Part shown: one piece after another, positions 11,876 to 23,507 of the stretch
How the letters are laid out: the number at the start of each line of letters is the position of its first letter
Numbering within the stretch: the first letter of the stretch is position 1
Source: Colletes latitarsis
Lineage: Eukaryota > Arthropoda > Insecta > Hymenoptera > Colletidae
DNA: 64,000 nucleotides
Reading direction: 5' to 3'
NCBI RefSeq assembly: GCF_051014445.1
Contig: NC_135140.1
Coordinates: forward strand, 11,302,001-11,366,000
Notes under the pieces: model-generated
What the model was told of the DNA's origin: nothing
Databases searched by the model: none
Seen by the model: the letters and a program-made list of their open reading frames with translations, nothing else
Position numbers and translations under genes: made by a program

Positions 11876-14535
11876 GACCGTCTACTAAAAGTCAATTTCT
11901 ACCAGAGTTCAATTTTAGTAGAGTTTTATTTTATCAGTGTTCAATTTTAATACGCCTCCATTCTACTGGAATTCTTATTATTTTATTGAAGTACCATTTC
12001 ACTAGTGCACGATTTTTAGGTTTTTTCTCTGTTCCAATTATTCCAATTATTTCGACATCACTTTCATCGTTTGTTTCTAATTAATTAAACATCGAAATCC
12101 TTCTCCTACGATAGAACAAGAAATAAATAGTTCGATAATATACACTCACCGCGAATTTTCGATGTTTCGAATGGTCGATGGCCCAAGTAAATACATTTTC
12201 ACGCACAAACACACAGAATGGCGGGAAATTCGCAATTATTTGAACCAACATGGACTCGAGTAGAATCGAATTCTAGTAAAAGGAAGTTCTAGTCGAATGG
12301 AACTCTAGTAGGATCAAATTCTAGTCAAATAGAAATTTATTATAATGAAACTAATAAAATGGAACTCGAGGAAAATGGTATCCAAGAAAATGGTACTCTA
12401 GTAGAATCGAATTCTAGTAAAATAGAAATTTATTACAATGAAACTAAAAAAATGGAACTCGAGGAAAATGGTATCCAAGAAAATGGTACTTACTCTAGTA
12501 AAATTAAGCACTTATAAAATGGAAATATGGTAAAATAGAACTCCAGTAGAATCAAATTCTAGTCAAATAAGAATTTAATGTAATGGAACTAATAAAATGG
12601 AGACTCGAGGAAAATGGTACCAAAAATAATGGTACTCTAGTAGAATCGAATTCTAGTAAAATAGAAATTTATTACAATGAAACTAATAAAATGGAGACTC
12701 GAGGAAAATAGAACTCCAGTAGAATCAAATTCTAGTCAAATAAGAATTTAATGTAATGAAACTCTAATAAAATTGTACTAAAATGGTACGCTAGTAAAAT
12801 GGTGCTCTAATAAAGTGAAATACTAGTCAAATGGAAGTCTGTTCCACAACTTCCATCGTTTTTTTCCAATTAATTAAACATCGAAATCCTTCTCCTACGA
12901 TAGAACAAGAAATAAATAGTTCGATAAGAAACACTCACCACGAATTTTCGATGTTTCGAATGGTCGATGGCCCAGGTAAAATACATTTTCACGCACAAAC
13001 ACACAGAATGGCGAGAAATTCGCAATTATTTGAACCAACATGGACTCGAGTAGAATCGAATTCTAGTAAAAGGAAGTTCTAGTCGAATGGAACTCTAATA
13101 AAATTGAACACTTGTAAAATGGATATATAGTAAGATGGAACTCTAGTAGGATCAAATTCTAGTCAAATAAGAATTTAATGTAATGAAACTAATAAAATGG
13201 AACTCGAGAAAAATGGTATCCAAGAAAATGGTACTTACTCTAGTAAAATTAAGCACTTATAAAATGGCGATATGGTAAAATAGAACTCCAGTAGAATCAA
13301 ATTCTAGTCAAATAAGAATTTAATGTAATGGAACTAATAAAATGGAGACTTGAGGAAAATGGTACCAAAAATAATGGCACTCTAGTAGAATCGAATTCTA
13401 GTAAAATAGAAATTTATTACAATGAAACTAATAAAATGGAGACTCGAGGAAAATAGAACTCCAGGAGAATCAAATTCTAGTCAAATAAAAATTTAATGTA
13501 ATGAAACTCTAATAAAATTGTACTAAAATGGTACGCTAGTAAAATGGTGCTCTAGTAAAGTGAAATACTAGTCAAATGGAAATCTGTTCCACAACTTCCA
13601 TCATCTTTTTTCTAATTAATTAAACATCGAAATCCTTCTCCTACGATAGAACAAGAAATAAATAGTTCGATAAGAAACACTCACCGCGAATTTTCCATGT
13701 TTCGAATGGTCGATGGCCCAAGTAAAATACATTTTCACGCACAAACACACAGAATGGCGGGAAATTCGCAATTATTTGAACCAACATGGACTCGAGTAGA
13801 ATCGAATTCTAGTAAAAGGAAGTTCTAGTCGAATGGAACTCTAATAAAATTGAACACTTGTAAAATGGATATATAGTAAGATGGAACTCTAGTAGGATCA
13901 AATTCTAGTCAAATAGAAATTTATTACAATGAAACTAATAAAATGGAACTCGAGGAAAATGGTATCCAAGAAAATGGTACTTGTTCTAGTAAAATTAAGT
14001 ACTTATAAAATGGAAATATGGTAAATTAGAACTCTAGTAGAATCAAATTCTAGTCAAATAGGAATTTAATATAGTGAAACTAATAAAATGGAATTCGAGG
14101 AAAATGGTATCCAAGAAAATGGTACTCTAGTAGAATCGAATTCTAGTAAAATAGAAATTTATTACAATGAAACTAATAAAATGGAGACTCGAGGAAAATA
14201 GAACTCCAGTAGAATCAAACTCTAGTCAAATAAGAATTTAATGTAATGAAACTCTAATAAAATTGTACTCAAATGGTACGCTAGTAAAATGGTGCTCTAA
14301 TAAAGTGAAATACTAGTCAAATGGAAATCTGTTCCACAACTTCCATCATCTTTTTTCTAATTAATTAAACATCGAAATCCTTCTCCTACGATAGAACAAG
14401 AAATAAATAGTTCGATAAGAAACACTCACCACGAATTTTCGATGTTTCGAATGGTCGATGGCCCAAGTAAAATACATTTTCACGCACAAACACACAGAAT
14501 GGCGAGAAATTCGCAATTATTTGAGCCAACGTGGA
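11876..14535. repeat. Higher-order satellite, ~745-bp period, built on a ~20-40 bp tctagtaaaat sub-repeat
   Basis: The landmark ttaattaaacatcgaaatcc starts at 12081, 12870, 13616 and 14361 (spacings 789, 746 and 745). Each period has a ~170-bp non-simple segment followed by degenerate sub-repeats of the type actctagtagaatcgaattc and aaaatggaactcgagg. The fourth period contains only the 170-bp segment and then passes into unique GC-rich DNA. At the left edge (about 11876-11995) the sub-repeats are in reverse-complement orientation (accagagttcaattttagtag), so the array starts with an inverted block. Confidence 0.93.
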
Positions 14536-14930
14536 CTCCCATCACGTGCTCTGGCTCGAGACTGCGTCTTCGAGCAGTTTCCCGGAATAATAAGCCAAAG
14601 ACCGATAACGTTCCCGAACGAAAGCTGGGCGTCGCGACGGAGCAACGAGCTCCTGCACGCAAAGCAGGCGCCTCCCGTATCCGTGGCGGCCGATACAGCA
14701 CCGTGACCAGCACTAAATTTAGGATGTATGCTTAAATGAACGAAAGGTCGTCCTTAGATATCCCCAGCCGAAATTTATGTAGGTGTTGTCCGTGGCTTTT
14801 ATCAGTCCGGCTGGCATTCCTTTGCGTCCACCCGGCGCCCCGGTGTCGCCCAAGAGCAGGTTCTAATTCGTGTGACCGCGGCTCGGTTCCTCGAATCGGC
14901 TCTCTTCTGCTACGACCGATCGCGGAAAGG
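14430..14930 (-). other. Candidate 5' exon with GTGAGT donor, minus strand
   Basis: A GC- and CpG-rich block lies between the 745-bp array and its outlying fragment at 15075. Read on the minus strand it starts about 30 bp below a TATA box and ends at aaattcgtg followed by GTGAGTG. An ATG near the end (gtgaaaATG) opens a frame MYFTWAIDHSKHRKFV that reaches the donor in phase 0. That phase fits the phase-0 reading of the 6567-6730 exon candidate. No family is recognised. The donor and ~100 bp of the exon end are copied in each 745-bp satellite period. It could also be a conserved non-coding block; exon status is inference. Confidence 0.25.
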
Positions 14931-14954
14931 CTGCGCCACGGTATCCCCGCTCGT

Positions 14955-14962
14955 ATTTTATA
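14955..14962 (-). promoter_or_regulatory. TATA box candidate (TATAAAAT) driving leftward transcription
   Basis: On the minus strand the sequence is aaagTATAAAATACgagcgggg, a good TATA match in GC-rich surroundings. That context is unusual enough in this window to be notable. A start site would be expected near 14925-14932. No clear initiator was picked out. Confidence 0.3.
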
Positions 14963-15074
14963 CTTTGACGCGCCAACTGGCAAAATTGATCATCCGCTGA
15001 GACGATTCTGGGGGGATGTATACTGGTAGGGAGCTCGGAAACCTGATTCTGGATCGAGATTTTGGGTAAATGAG

Positions 15075-15445
15075 AAAAATGGTACTCGAAGAAGATAGTG
15101 CTATGGCGAAAGGGTAGCAAAGTAAAATATGAAGCTAAAAGGATGTTGAAGAAAAATGGTACTCAAGAAAATGGTACTCTAATAAAATAGAAGTCTAGTA
15201 GAATCGAATTCTAGCATAGTAGAAACTTAATGTAATGGAACTGTAATAAAATTGTACTCAAATATGGTATGCTAGTAAAATGGTACTCTTGTAAAGTGAA
15301 GTTTTAGACGAATGGAACTCCATTAGAATCGAATTCTAGTCAAATAGAAATTTAATAAAATAAAACTAATAAAATGGAACTCGGGGAAAATGGTACCCAA
15401 GGAGATGGTACCTGTTCTAGTAGAATGAAATTTTAATAAAATTGA
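15075..15445. repeat. Detached block of the tctagtaaaat sub-repeat
   Basis: The same simple sub-repeats as the 745-bp array (aaaatggtactctaataaaat, tagaatcgaattctag, caaatagaaatttaat) resume here after the GC-rich 14.5-15.06 kb segment. The ~170-bp landmark segment is absent. Units are more diverged than in the main array. Confidence 0.85.
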
Positions 15446-17702
15446 GCACTTGTATCACCCTGTGGGGAGCAAAATTTTATTTTATAAACGACGACGCTTG
15501 TGCAAGGCGAGTGTGTGGTAACAGCGATCGAAAAACTGGCGCTTTCTTGTCGTCCTGGTTAACATGTCGGTTGCATAGTTATGCACTGTTGAACCCTCGG
15601 AGTAGAGTGAAGCAGAGGGGATAAATCGCAGTCGGAACACGTAACGATTAGGATTGGTTCGAGCGGAAAGATTCGCGCGAGTCCACCCACGTAGCGCTTA
15701 TAAATATTGAATGGAAAATTTGTACTCGGTTTAACGCGTCCCAATTTTATTCGAAGTAAATCGTTTGCGATGAGAAAAAGAAATTATGCAATTTCCGATA
15801 AAAGAAAAATAAATAAATTTATTTCCGACGAAAGATACCTTAAACATTACTGTGCTTCTGTAAATTTTCGAACTCGATTTATAATTATTCTGTAGGATTT
15901 ATTTTCTCGAGTAAAATCTCTGTTGTTGCTTTTGTTAATTGCTTGGTGATTCGAATCCTTAACGATTTAACAAAATTAGAAAATTGTTATAATATTAATT
16001 ATATAAATTAATCTTCGATAAAAATCGAAGAAACAATTTCTCTAAAAAATTAGAATACCAATATTGATGGAATGTTTTAACAAACACGGTAATGTCACAA
16101 TTTCTGAAAAATTCGAAACATGGAATTTGCTTGAAATATTCACGTTTTTGAAGATTCTAATTAGCTATATAACTATTAGCTGTAATAACTGGCTGTTAAA
16201 TAAATAAAAGGCACGGTATGTAATTTTTAAAGCTCGTTGCACGTTAAATATTTATTACGCGTACGTTTTCCTAATACCAAGCGACTCACGTTCGTACGGA
16301 TTATTATATTTTAATGACTACGATTTCGAGGAATTATATAGCCGCATAAAATGAAGAGGTTAAAGTGGTTTTAATTTTATGCCCGAAAGGGTTAAAACAC
16401 TTTTGCAATAACAAATTTATAGCTCTTCGAAAGTTGCCTTCGGCTGCGATTCACCACTGAGGGCAATGAAATGCAAGTAAGAAAGTAACGAATTGTAAAT
16501 AACCATCAAAGAGTTTAGTATCGAACGCAACTTCTTAAATAAATATTTGTTCCCGTTTTATTTATTTACTTAACTTCCTAATAATTATTAAGTATACGTT
16601 AATACGGAAAGAGGAGTTGTACGAATCTAATCTCGTGTCTGCTTCTAAACTTAACCTCAAATACGGACCGCCAAAATACGATAGTAGCTCTTGCAGTCAA
16701 ATTTACAAAGTTTACTCATATTCGGAATAACATTTTTAAACGTTTTGGGCCAAGAAAAGTTCAAATCGGTGGCACTGGAAAAAACGCGATAGCAGCCATT
16801 TTGTTTGTTTGAAATGAAAAAGGTGCTAAAACACTTCGAAGTTTATTTATATCTATTTCAAGAATCTGAGAAAAGAAACTAAAAAGTAAGGAGTATGTTT
16901 TCAAATATCACGGACGCCATTTGGAAAGTCATAGTTTCGAGAAAAACGCGCCCAAAAGTTTTCCATTATTTTTAAGAATAAACCCTTGCAATTGTATTGA
17001 GAAAATTTTTTAAAATAAATAATCGATTTTTCCGAAGGCTCGTACTAGGAGAATCCCTTCAAATTCTATGTTTCTTGGGGGATTATCTTCTGATGTATTC
17101 CTTTCTGAGGATCCAGGGACGACATAGTTGTCTCGACCGTAGAAATTTATTCCTCGAGTAACGCGTATCGTCGACCATTTTGCAAATCCGCCATCGTGTT
17201 CGACTGACATTGGAGCGGTCAACAAATTACCGCCGTACATGCGTTATAACGATACCGACTGACATTCATGCCTTTCGCATCGCGTCCCGTGTTATTACGT
17301 GGTAGCATCGGTCCCAATAAGGGCCCCGAGTTTCCTAATTCTCCAGCGAAATTAGCGTCGCTGACAAGAAGTAGACCTTGACGACTGCTCATCGACCAGT
17401 ACTACGACATGGTTTTACAGCTCACGGTTATCGTGGGGCCCATTTGGTCGCCTTTCGGGAGAACGATGTGCAGAAGGCCCCACGAGACACCCGTCAGCCA
17501 CGACCTTCTTCCCGACGATTGTAAACCGAGCTTTCCGGGGCCCTAACGCCGGCGCCAGGCTCCGGGTTTACGACACGGAATCGATACGGTCCTCGTCATT
17601 AGTTCGGTTTAACGAGCGCGGGGACCACTGTCCTTCCGTTTCGTAGGTTCTAAGCCTAAGCTTCGATTCAAGCTTACCCTGCAGTTATACCTACCCCCTA
17701 GG
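15446..17702. other. Unique non-coding stretch, GC-rich at 17040-17650
   Basis: Nothing supports a gene. 15450-17040 is AT-rich with no structure seen. 17040-17650 is CpG-rich with several ggggcc words and is interrupted by stops in all frames I checked. It may be a conserved non-coding block. Confidence 0.4.
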
Positions 17703-18465
17703 AAATAACTGTTCTCGATTTCGTCAAACTATACATAGTCCGGCCCATAAGTCCCATCAAACCCCTCAACGGATCGATGGGCCCTCTATCTTTGAGATTT
17801 TCGCCACCGTTTGTTTACTTTACCTAACTGTTGGTTTCTAAGATAAAAACTGTTCTCGATTTCGTCAAACTATACATAGTCTGGCCCATAAGTCCCATCA
17901 AACCCCTCAACGGATCGATGGGCCCTCTATCTCTGAGATTTTCGCCACCGTTTGTTTACTTTACGTTACTGTTGATTTCTAAGATAAAAACTGTTCTCGA
18001 TTTCGTCAAACTATACATAGTCTGGCCCATAAGTTCCATCAAACCCCTCAACGGATCGATGGGCCCTCTATCTCTGAGATTTTCGCCATCATTTGTTTAC
18101 TTTACCTAACTGTTGATTTCTAAGATAAAAACTGTTCTCGATTTCGTCAAACTATACATAGTCTGGCCCATAAGTCCCATCAAACCCCTCAGCGGATCGA
18201 TGGGCCCTCTATCTCTGAGATTTTCGCCATCATTTGTTTACTTTACCTAACTGTTGATTTCTAAGATAAAAACTGTTCTCGATTTCGTCAAACTACACAT
18301 AAGTCTGGGTTAGGCCCATAAGCCCCATTAGTACTTTTGACCCTTCAACGGATCGATGGGCCCTTTATCTCTGAGATTTTTACGTGTCCACAGTCTGTGA
18401 GAGATACGAACCTACGCCACTGTTTGTTTACTTTACCTTACCGTTGATTTCTAAGATAAATTTAT
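17703..18465. repeat. Tandem repeat, 141-bp unit, five copies plus a degenerate end
   Basis: The word aactgttctcgatttcg starts at 17707, 17848, 17989, 18130 and 18271, a 141-bp period. Units contain cggatcgatgggccctctat and gtttgttta. 141 is divisible by three, so an open frame (17831-18109, plus) runs through two units; there is no reason to think it is translated. The last unit carries insertions and decays by 18465. Confidence 0.95.
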
Positions 18466-20515
18466 GTATGCGCAGGAATAATTAGGATTAGTGAATAACA
18501 TATGCTTGTAAATTGCTAGAGGGAATACTTTTTAATATTTTCATCAGCATATACCAGCCGCTGTCACGTGTACGTGACTTTTTCTGATTAATTTTCTCGA
18601 TTTGGTTTTCTCGAAGCAGTTGCACATTAGAATAAGAAAACTGCTTCCCATATAATTTCATTTCTACTCAAGATACGTACTGAAAATTGTTTTGCCTTTT
18701 TTTTTTGTGTCAATAACGATATATGAAATTTTTATTCGATTACTAATAGTCGTATTTAAAGAGAAACGAAAGAAAATTGGCGATAATGTAACCGCATTAG
18801 ATAATTGTACGAGTTAATAGTAAACATTTATTCAGAATTGCAGTGATTATTTCCACAATTTCCATTCCAGAATAATTAACGATACGCACGCATACGCGTT
18901 GATATACTTAAAGAGATTACAAAATTTTCCAACGATCGAATTAAAATGGTACTCGAACGGTACAAGGTCGCGTGAATATGATGAATGTGGCAACAGTTCC
19001 CGGATTGCACTCTTTAATTATTTTCATTGTTGTTTCAGCCGCATTTAATATTGGCAGTTTAATTACACCACATTTTCCAATAATAAAGGCCATTAAAACA
19101 AATAATGAATGAGAATACACAATTAACGAATGCAATTCACCAATCTCGCGTCAAGAAAATAAAATAAATATCAGATTCGTGGAATAATATCAGAAATATC
19201 AGGAATTCATTCAATATAATAGCTCTAAAAATAACATCCGTACATAATTTATGTAACTTTTCCAATCACTCGTAATCGTCGTTTAATTCGAATGCTGTTA
19301 TTATCGAACATATTTTTTCGTAATTCTACAAATGGAACCAAAATATAGAAATTAATAAGCTATTCGACGACACTAAAACTGTGTGCTGTACAACATCAAG
19401 TATTATTCTCTTTTTCGATCCATTTATTTATGACTACTTTATTAGATAATAATAATCGTACGAAACAGACTCGTAGCAGTCGTTATCTTACTTTCAGGCA
19501 ATAAAAGAGTGATTTTCGAGCCGTTTAAGTAAATCGGGAATAATTGAAACCGATCTGGTCGATTAGAAAAATTATCGATAAGAGTTTGAGTACTTCTGGT
19601 TCCATTACGATAACGAAGTTCTGTTAGTTTTAGAATTATGATAGAGTATTATGTTCTACTTAAGATAGAATATTATATCCACGTTAAAAGTTACTTTTAC
19701 ATCGAACGTCGACTTAATTTTCTCGATGCTCCATGCAGATAGAAATTATTTTCACGCGGAGTTGTTTACAATTTTAAATAAAGAAACCGACTAGACTTAT
19801 AGCTGTTCAAAATCACCGGACAAATTTGTAAATAAAATATATTCTCAGCGTCTCGATGAAATTCAATTTTTATTTATTTACTTACGAGTTTGTACGCCCT
19901 TTGATATAATACAGTTGCAGAATATGTGTAAAAGTCTCATTAATTGCGTATGTTAGAAGATGCAGTGCGTACAAAACTAGTGACACGCTTTTTAAAGGAA
20001 TACAGAGAAATTTTCCCAATTTTTTTTCCTCGAAAGTGTAATAAAAATTCTTCTAGATTTAAAATGCTTCGTTGGTGACCCTAGTTAAACTGTTACTATT
20101 AATTACCAAATACCTTTGCAAATTGCAGAATTAAAATGGCTGCCGCGGTAACATAACCTCAAAACTCGCGGTAAACAAACGAAGTCGAGAGTTGAGATTT
20201 CTTTTATCGACGTCCGACACGCAGGAAAAAAGAGAATCGCGACGAAGGGTCAGACTTGATGACGATTGTCGAGATTCTTGTCAGTTATCGGACAGTTAGT
20301 AAATTCGTTCGACCGATAACGTCGATGTTATCGGCCCCTCTGATACGGGAAACACTCTTTTCCAACGGAGCGGCCCGCCTTTGATGTATGAAAATCACTG
20401 ATTTCATTTTTCGGCATTAGTAATACTCGAAGGATGTTTTCGATCGCTGATAACGATGTGTGCCGACCGATTACGCATCACAAATATCGGTGAATGTCGT
20501 TTTTTTCCACATCTG
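18466..20515. other. Unique non-coding stretch
   Basis: AT-rich, without repeats or supported open frames. 20130-20400 is somewhat GC-richer and contains an aaaatggctgccg word. Confidence 0.45.
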
Positions 20516-20519
20516 TTAA

Positions 20520-20778
20520 GGGGGTTTTTAAAGTAATTCTACTCATTTATGAAGACTCGAGTAACGAAAAGCTACTCGAGCGATATATTGGTGCCTATAC
20601 ACAAAATGGAAATTGTTGAATTTGTATCTTCGGTAACTTTAATTGTATCTTCCTACAAAAAAAATTTGTATTCGTATACATTTTAATCTACCATCGTGTA
20701 AAAGAGAAATTATTTATATCTAACCGATTTTTTTTAATAAATCCTTACAAAAAGGCTCGATCTGACTGTCTAACCCCC
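20520..20778. mobile_element. Possible TTAA-flanked MITE, 259 bp
   Basis: The segment is bounded by TTAA at 20516-20519 and 20779-20782. The ends are inverted: GGGGGTT on the left, AACCCCC on the right. A perfect 8-bp-stem palindrome (ctcgagta, 9-nt loop, tactcgag) lies 36 bp inside the left end at 20556-20580, resembling the subterminal palindromes of the two clearer TTAA elements here. The terminal repeat is only 7 bp plus the TTAA, so chance is not excluded. There is no coding capacity. Confidence 0.4.
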
Positions 20779-20782
20779 TTAA

Positions 20783-21496
20783 TTAAATCAGTGATTATTC
20801 GAACCATCGCTGCGCTAAATTTTGACAAAAATATGTTACCAAATAAACGTGTCTATCAAATGAAAACGAAGCAGTATTAGATGTTCGAAAATAAAAAGAT
20901 TTATAGAGTTTTCAATCTGAATTACATCTTGCGAGGTTCCACCGTCGTTTGAATGTTTACGAGAGCTTGTAATCTCTTAACGCGAAACATAGCGGTTAAG
21001 ATATCGAAATAATCGAAACGCGGGCTTCGAAATGACGAACGTCGGGCGAAAATTTTCATAGACATCCCCATGATTTACCGAGGAAGGGTGGTGTGTGTGT
21101 CCAGGGGACACTTGGGGTGGCTAGAAAAAGACGGACGAAGGTTTAGGTGGAAATCATCAGCCGATTAGAGTGCAGATGTTCTCGTACGGAGATTATAAGC
21201 CGTTTCTCCACCCTCTGTAGTGCTCCTACGGGATTCTTGGTCGAACGGGGGTCGCCACGGAGGGAGGAATGGGTATAACTCGATGGGGTGAGCTTGATTG
21301 AATTATCATGAGTGTTTGCGGAACGGCGGCCTGCAATTGAATTAGACCCAGCTCCTTTTTCTATCGGCGCACGTAGACATCTATCAGTGTCTCGCTGGGA
21401 GCCCTTGCTTTTAATGTTAATCAATGCCTTCGTCTCGTTTCACCAAACGAGACATTCCACGTACTCCTGCCATAAATTCTACTATATCAAGCCACT
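20783..21496. other. Unique stretch with GC-rich block at 20990-21470
   Basis: 21143-21424 is open on the minus strand but the translation is low-complexity-like and unrecognised. It contains a possible 3' splice site (caattgcag) but no good donor. A conserved non-coding block is as likely as an exon. Confidence 0.35.
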
Positions 21497-23507
21497 GTAC
21501 AAAAAGAATAAATAACTTTTCACTTTTTCACAAGAGAATTTTGTTTCTTTGATGCTACTTGGTATTTCGTGGAAAGAAGAAAACATAGAAAAATTATTAT
21601 TCTCCTGGAAACAGAATTTATTTGTGTAATGATCGAGCAATAACAGTAGACGGAAGTAATTTATTTTGAGAGCCATTGTAAAAAGAAAATAAATAACTTT
21701 TCACTTTTTCACAAGAGAATTTTGTTTCTTTGATGCTACTTGGTATTTCGTGGAAAGAAGAAAACATAGAAAAGTTATTATTCTCCTGGAAACAGAATTT
21801 ATTTGTGTAATGATCGAGCAATAACAGTAGACAGAAGTAATTTATTTTGAGGGCCATTGTAAAAAGAAAATAAATAACTTTTCACTTTTTCACAAGAGAA
21901 TTTTGTTTCTTTGATGCTACTTGGTATTTCGTGAAAAGAAGAAAACATAGAAAAGTTATTATTCTCCTGGAAACAGAATTTATTTGTGTAATGATCGAGC
22001 AATAACAGTAGACGGAAGTAATTTATTTTGCGAGCCATTGTAAAAAGAAAATAAATAACTTTTCACTTTTTCACAAGAGAATTTTGTTTCTTTGATGCTA
22101 CTTGGTATTTCGTGGAAAGAAGAAAACATAGAAAAGTTATTATTCTCCTGGAAACAGAATTTATTTGTGTAATGATCGAGCAATAACAGTAGACGGAAGT
22201 AATTTATTTTGAGGGCCATTGTAAAAAGAAAATAAATAACTTTTCACTTTTTCACAAGAGAATTTTGTTTCTTTGATGCTACTTGGTATTTCGTGGAAAG
22301 AAGAAAACATAGAAAAGTTATTATTCTCCTGGAAACAGAATTTATTTGTGTAATGATCGAGCAATAACAGTAGACGGAAGTAATTTATTTTGAGGGCCAT
22401 TGTAAAAAGAAAATAAATAACTTTTCACTTTTTCACAAGAGAATTTTGTTTCTTTGATGCTACTTGGTATTTCGTGGAAAGAAGAAAACATAGAAAAGTT
22501 ATTATTCTCCTGGAAACAGAATTTATTTGTGTAATGATCGAGCAATAACAGTAGACGGAAGTAATTTATTTTGAGGGCCATTGTAAAAAGAAAATAAATA
22601 ACTTTTCACTTTTTCACAAGAGAATTTTGTTTCTTTGATGCTACTTGGTATTTCGTGGAAAGAAGAAAACATAGAAAAGTTATTATTCTCCTGGAAACAG
22701 AATTTATTTGTGTAATGATCGAGCAATAACAGTAGACGGAAGTAATTTATTTTGAGGGCCATTGTAAAAAGAAAATAAATAACTTTTCACTTTTTCACAA
22801 GAGAATTTTGTTTCTTTGATGCTAGTTGGTATTTCGTGGAAAGAAGAAAACATAGATAAGTTATTATTCTCCTGGAAACAGAATTTATTTGTGTAATGAT
22901 CGAGCAATAACAGTAGACGGAAGTAATTTATTTTGAGGGCCATTGTAAAAAGAAAATAAATAACTTTTCACTTTTTCACAAGAGAATTTTGTTTCTTTGA
23001 TGCTAGTTGGTATTTCGTGGAAAGAAGAAAACATAGATAAGTTATTATTCTCCTGGAAACAGAATTTATTTGTGTAATGATCGAGCAATAACAGTAGACA
23101 GAAGTAATTTATTTTGAGGGCCATTGTAAAAAGAAAATAAATAACTTTTCACTTTTTCACAAGAGAATTTTGTTTCTTTGATGCTATTTGATATTTCGTG
23201 GAAAGAAGAAAACATAGAAAAGTTATTATTCTCCTGGAAACAGAATTTATTTGTGTAATGATCGAGCAATAACAGTAGACGGAAGTAATTTATTTTGAGA
23301 GCCATTGTAAAAAGAAAATAAATAACTTTTCACTTTTTCACAAGAGAATTTTGTTTCTTTGATGCTAGTTGGTATTTCGTGGAAAGAAGAAAACATAGAA
23401 AAGTTATTATTCTCCTGGAAACAGAATTTATTTGTGTAATGATCGAGCAATAACAGTAGACGGAAGTAATTTATTTTGAGAACCATTGTAAAAAGAAAAT
23501 AAATAAC
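21497..23507. repeat. Highly homogeneous 181-bp satellite, 11 copies
   Basis: A unit starting gtaaaaagaaaataaataac repeats every 181 bp almost without change, ending at about 23507. Only a few positions vary, such as gatgctacttgg versus gatgctagttgg and gaaaagttat versus gataagttat. Variants are shared between neighbouring units, as expected from local unequal exchange. Each unit gives a 79-codon minus-strand open frame overlapping its neighbour by 59 bp. 181 is not a multiple of three and units end in different frames, so these are not protein repeats. Confidence 0.97.

Noticed and set aside
14740..14840. Collagen-like GDTGAPGGRKGMPAG reading on the minus strand
   Set aside because: Glycine is not in a strict every-third pattern and the frame ends soon afterwards. 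Probably chance in GC-rich DNA.
21482..23486. A series of 79-codon minus-strand open frames, each offset by 181 bp
   Set aside because: They follow the 181-bp satellite. The period is not a multiple of three and each frame overlaps the next, so they are repeat by-products and not a repeat protein or gene family.
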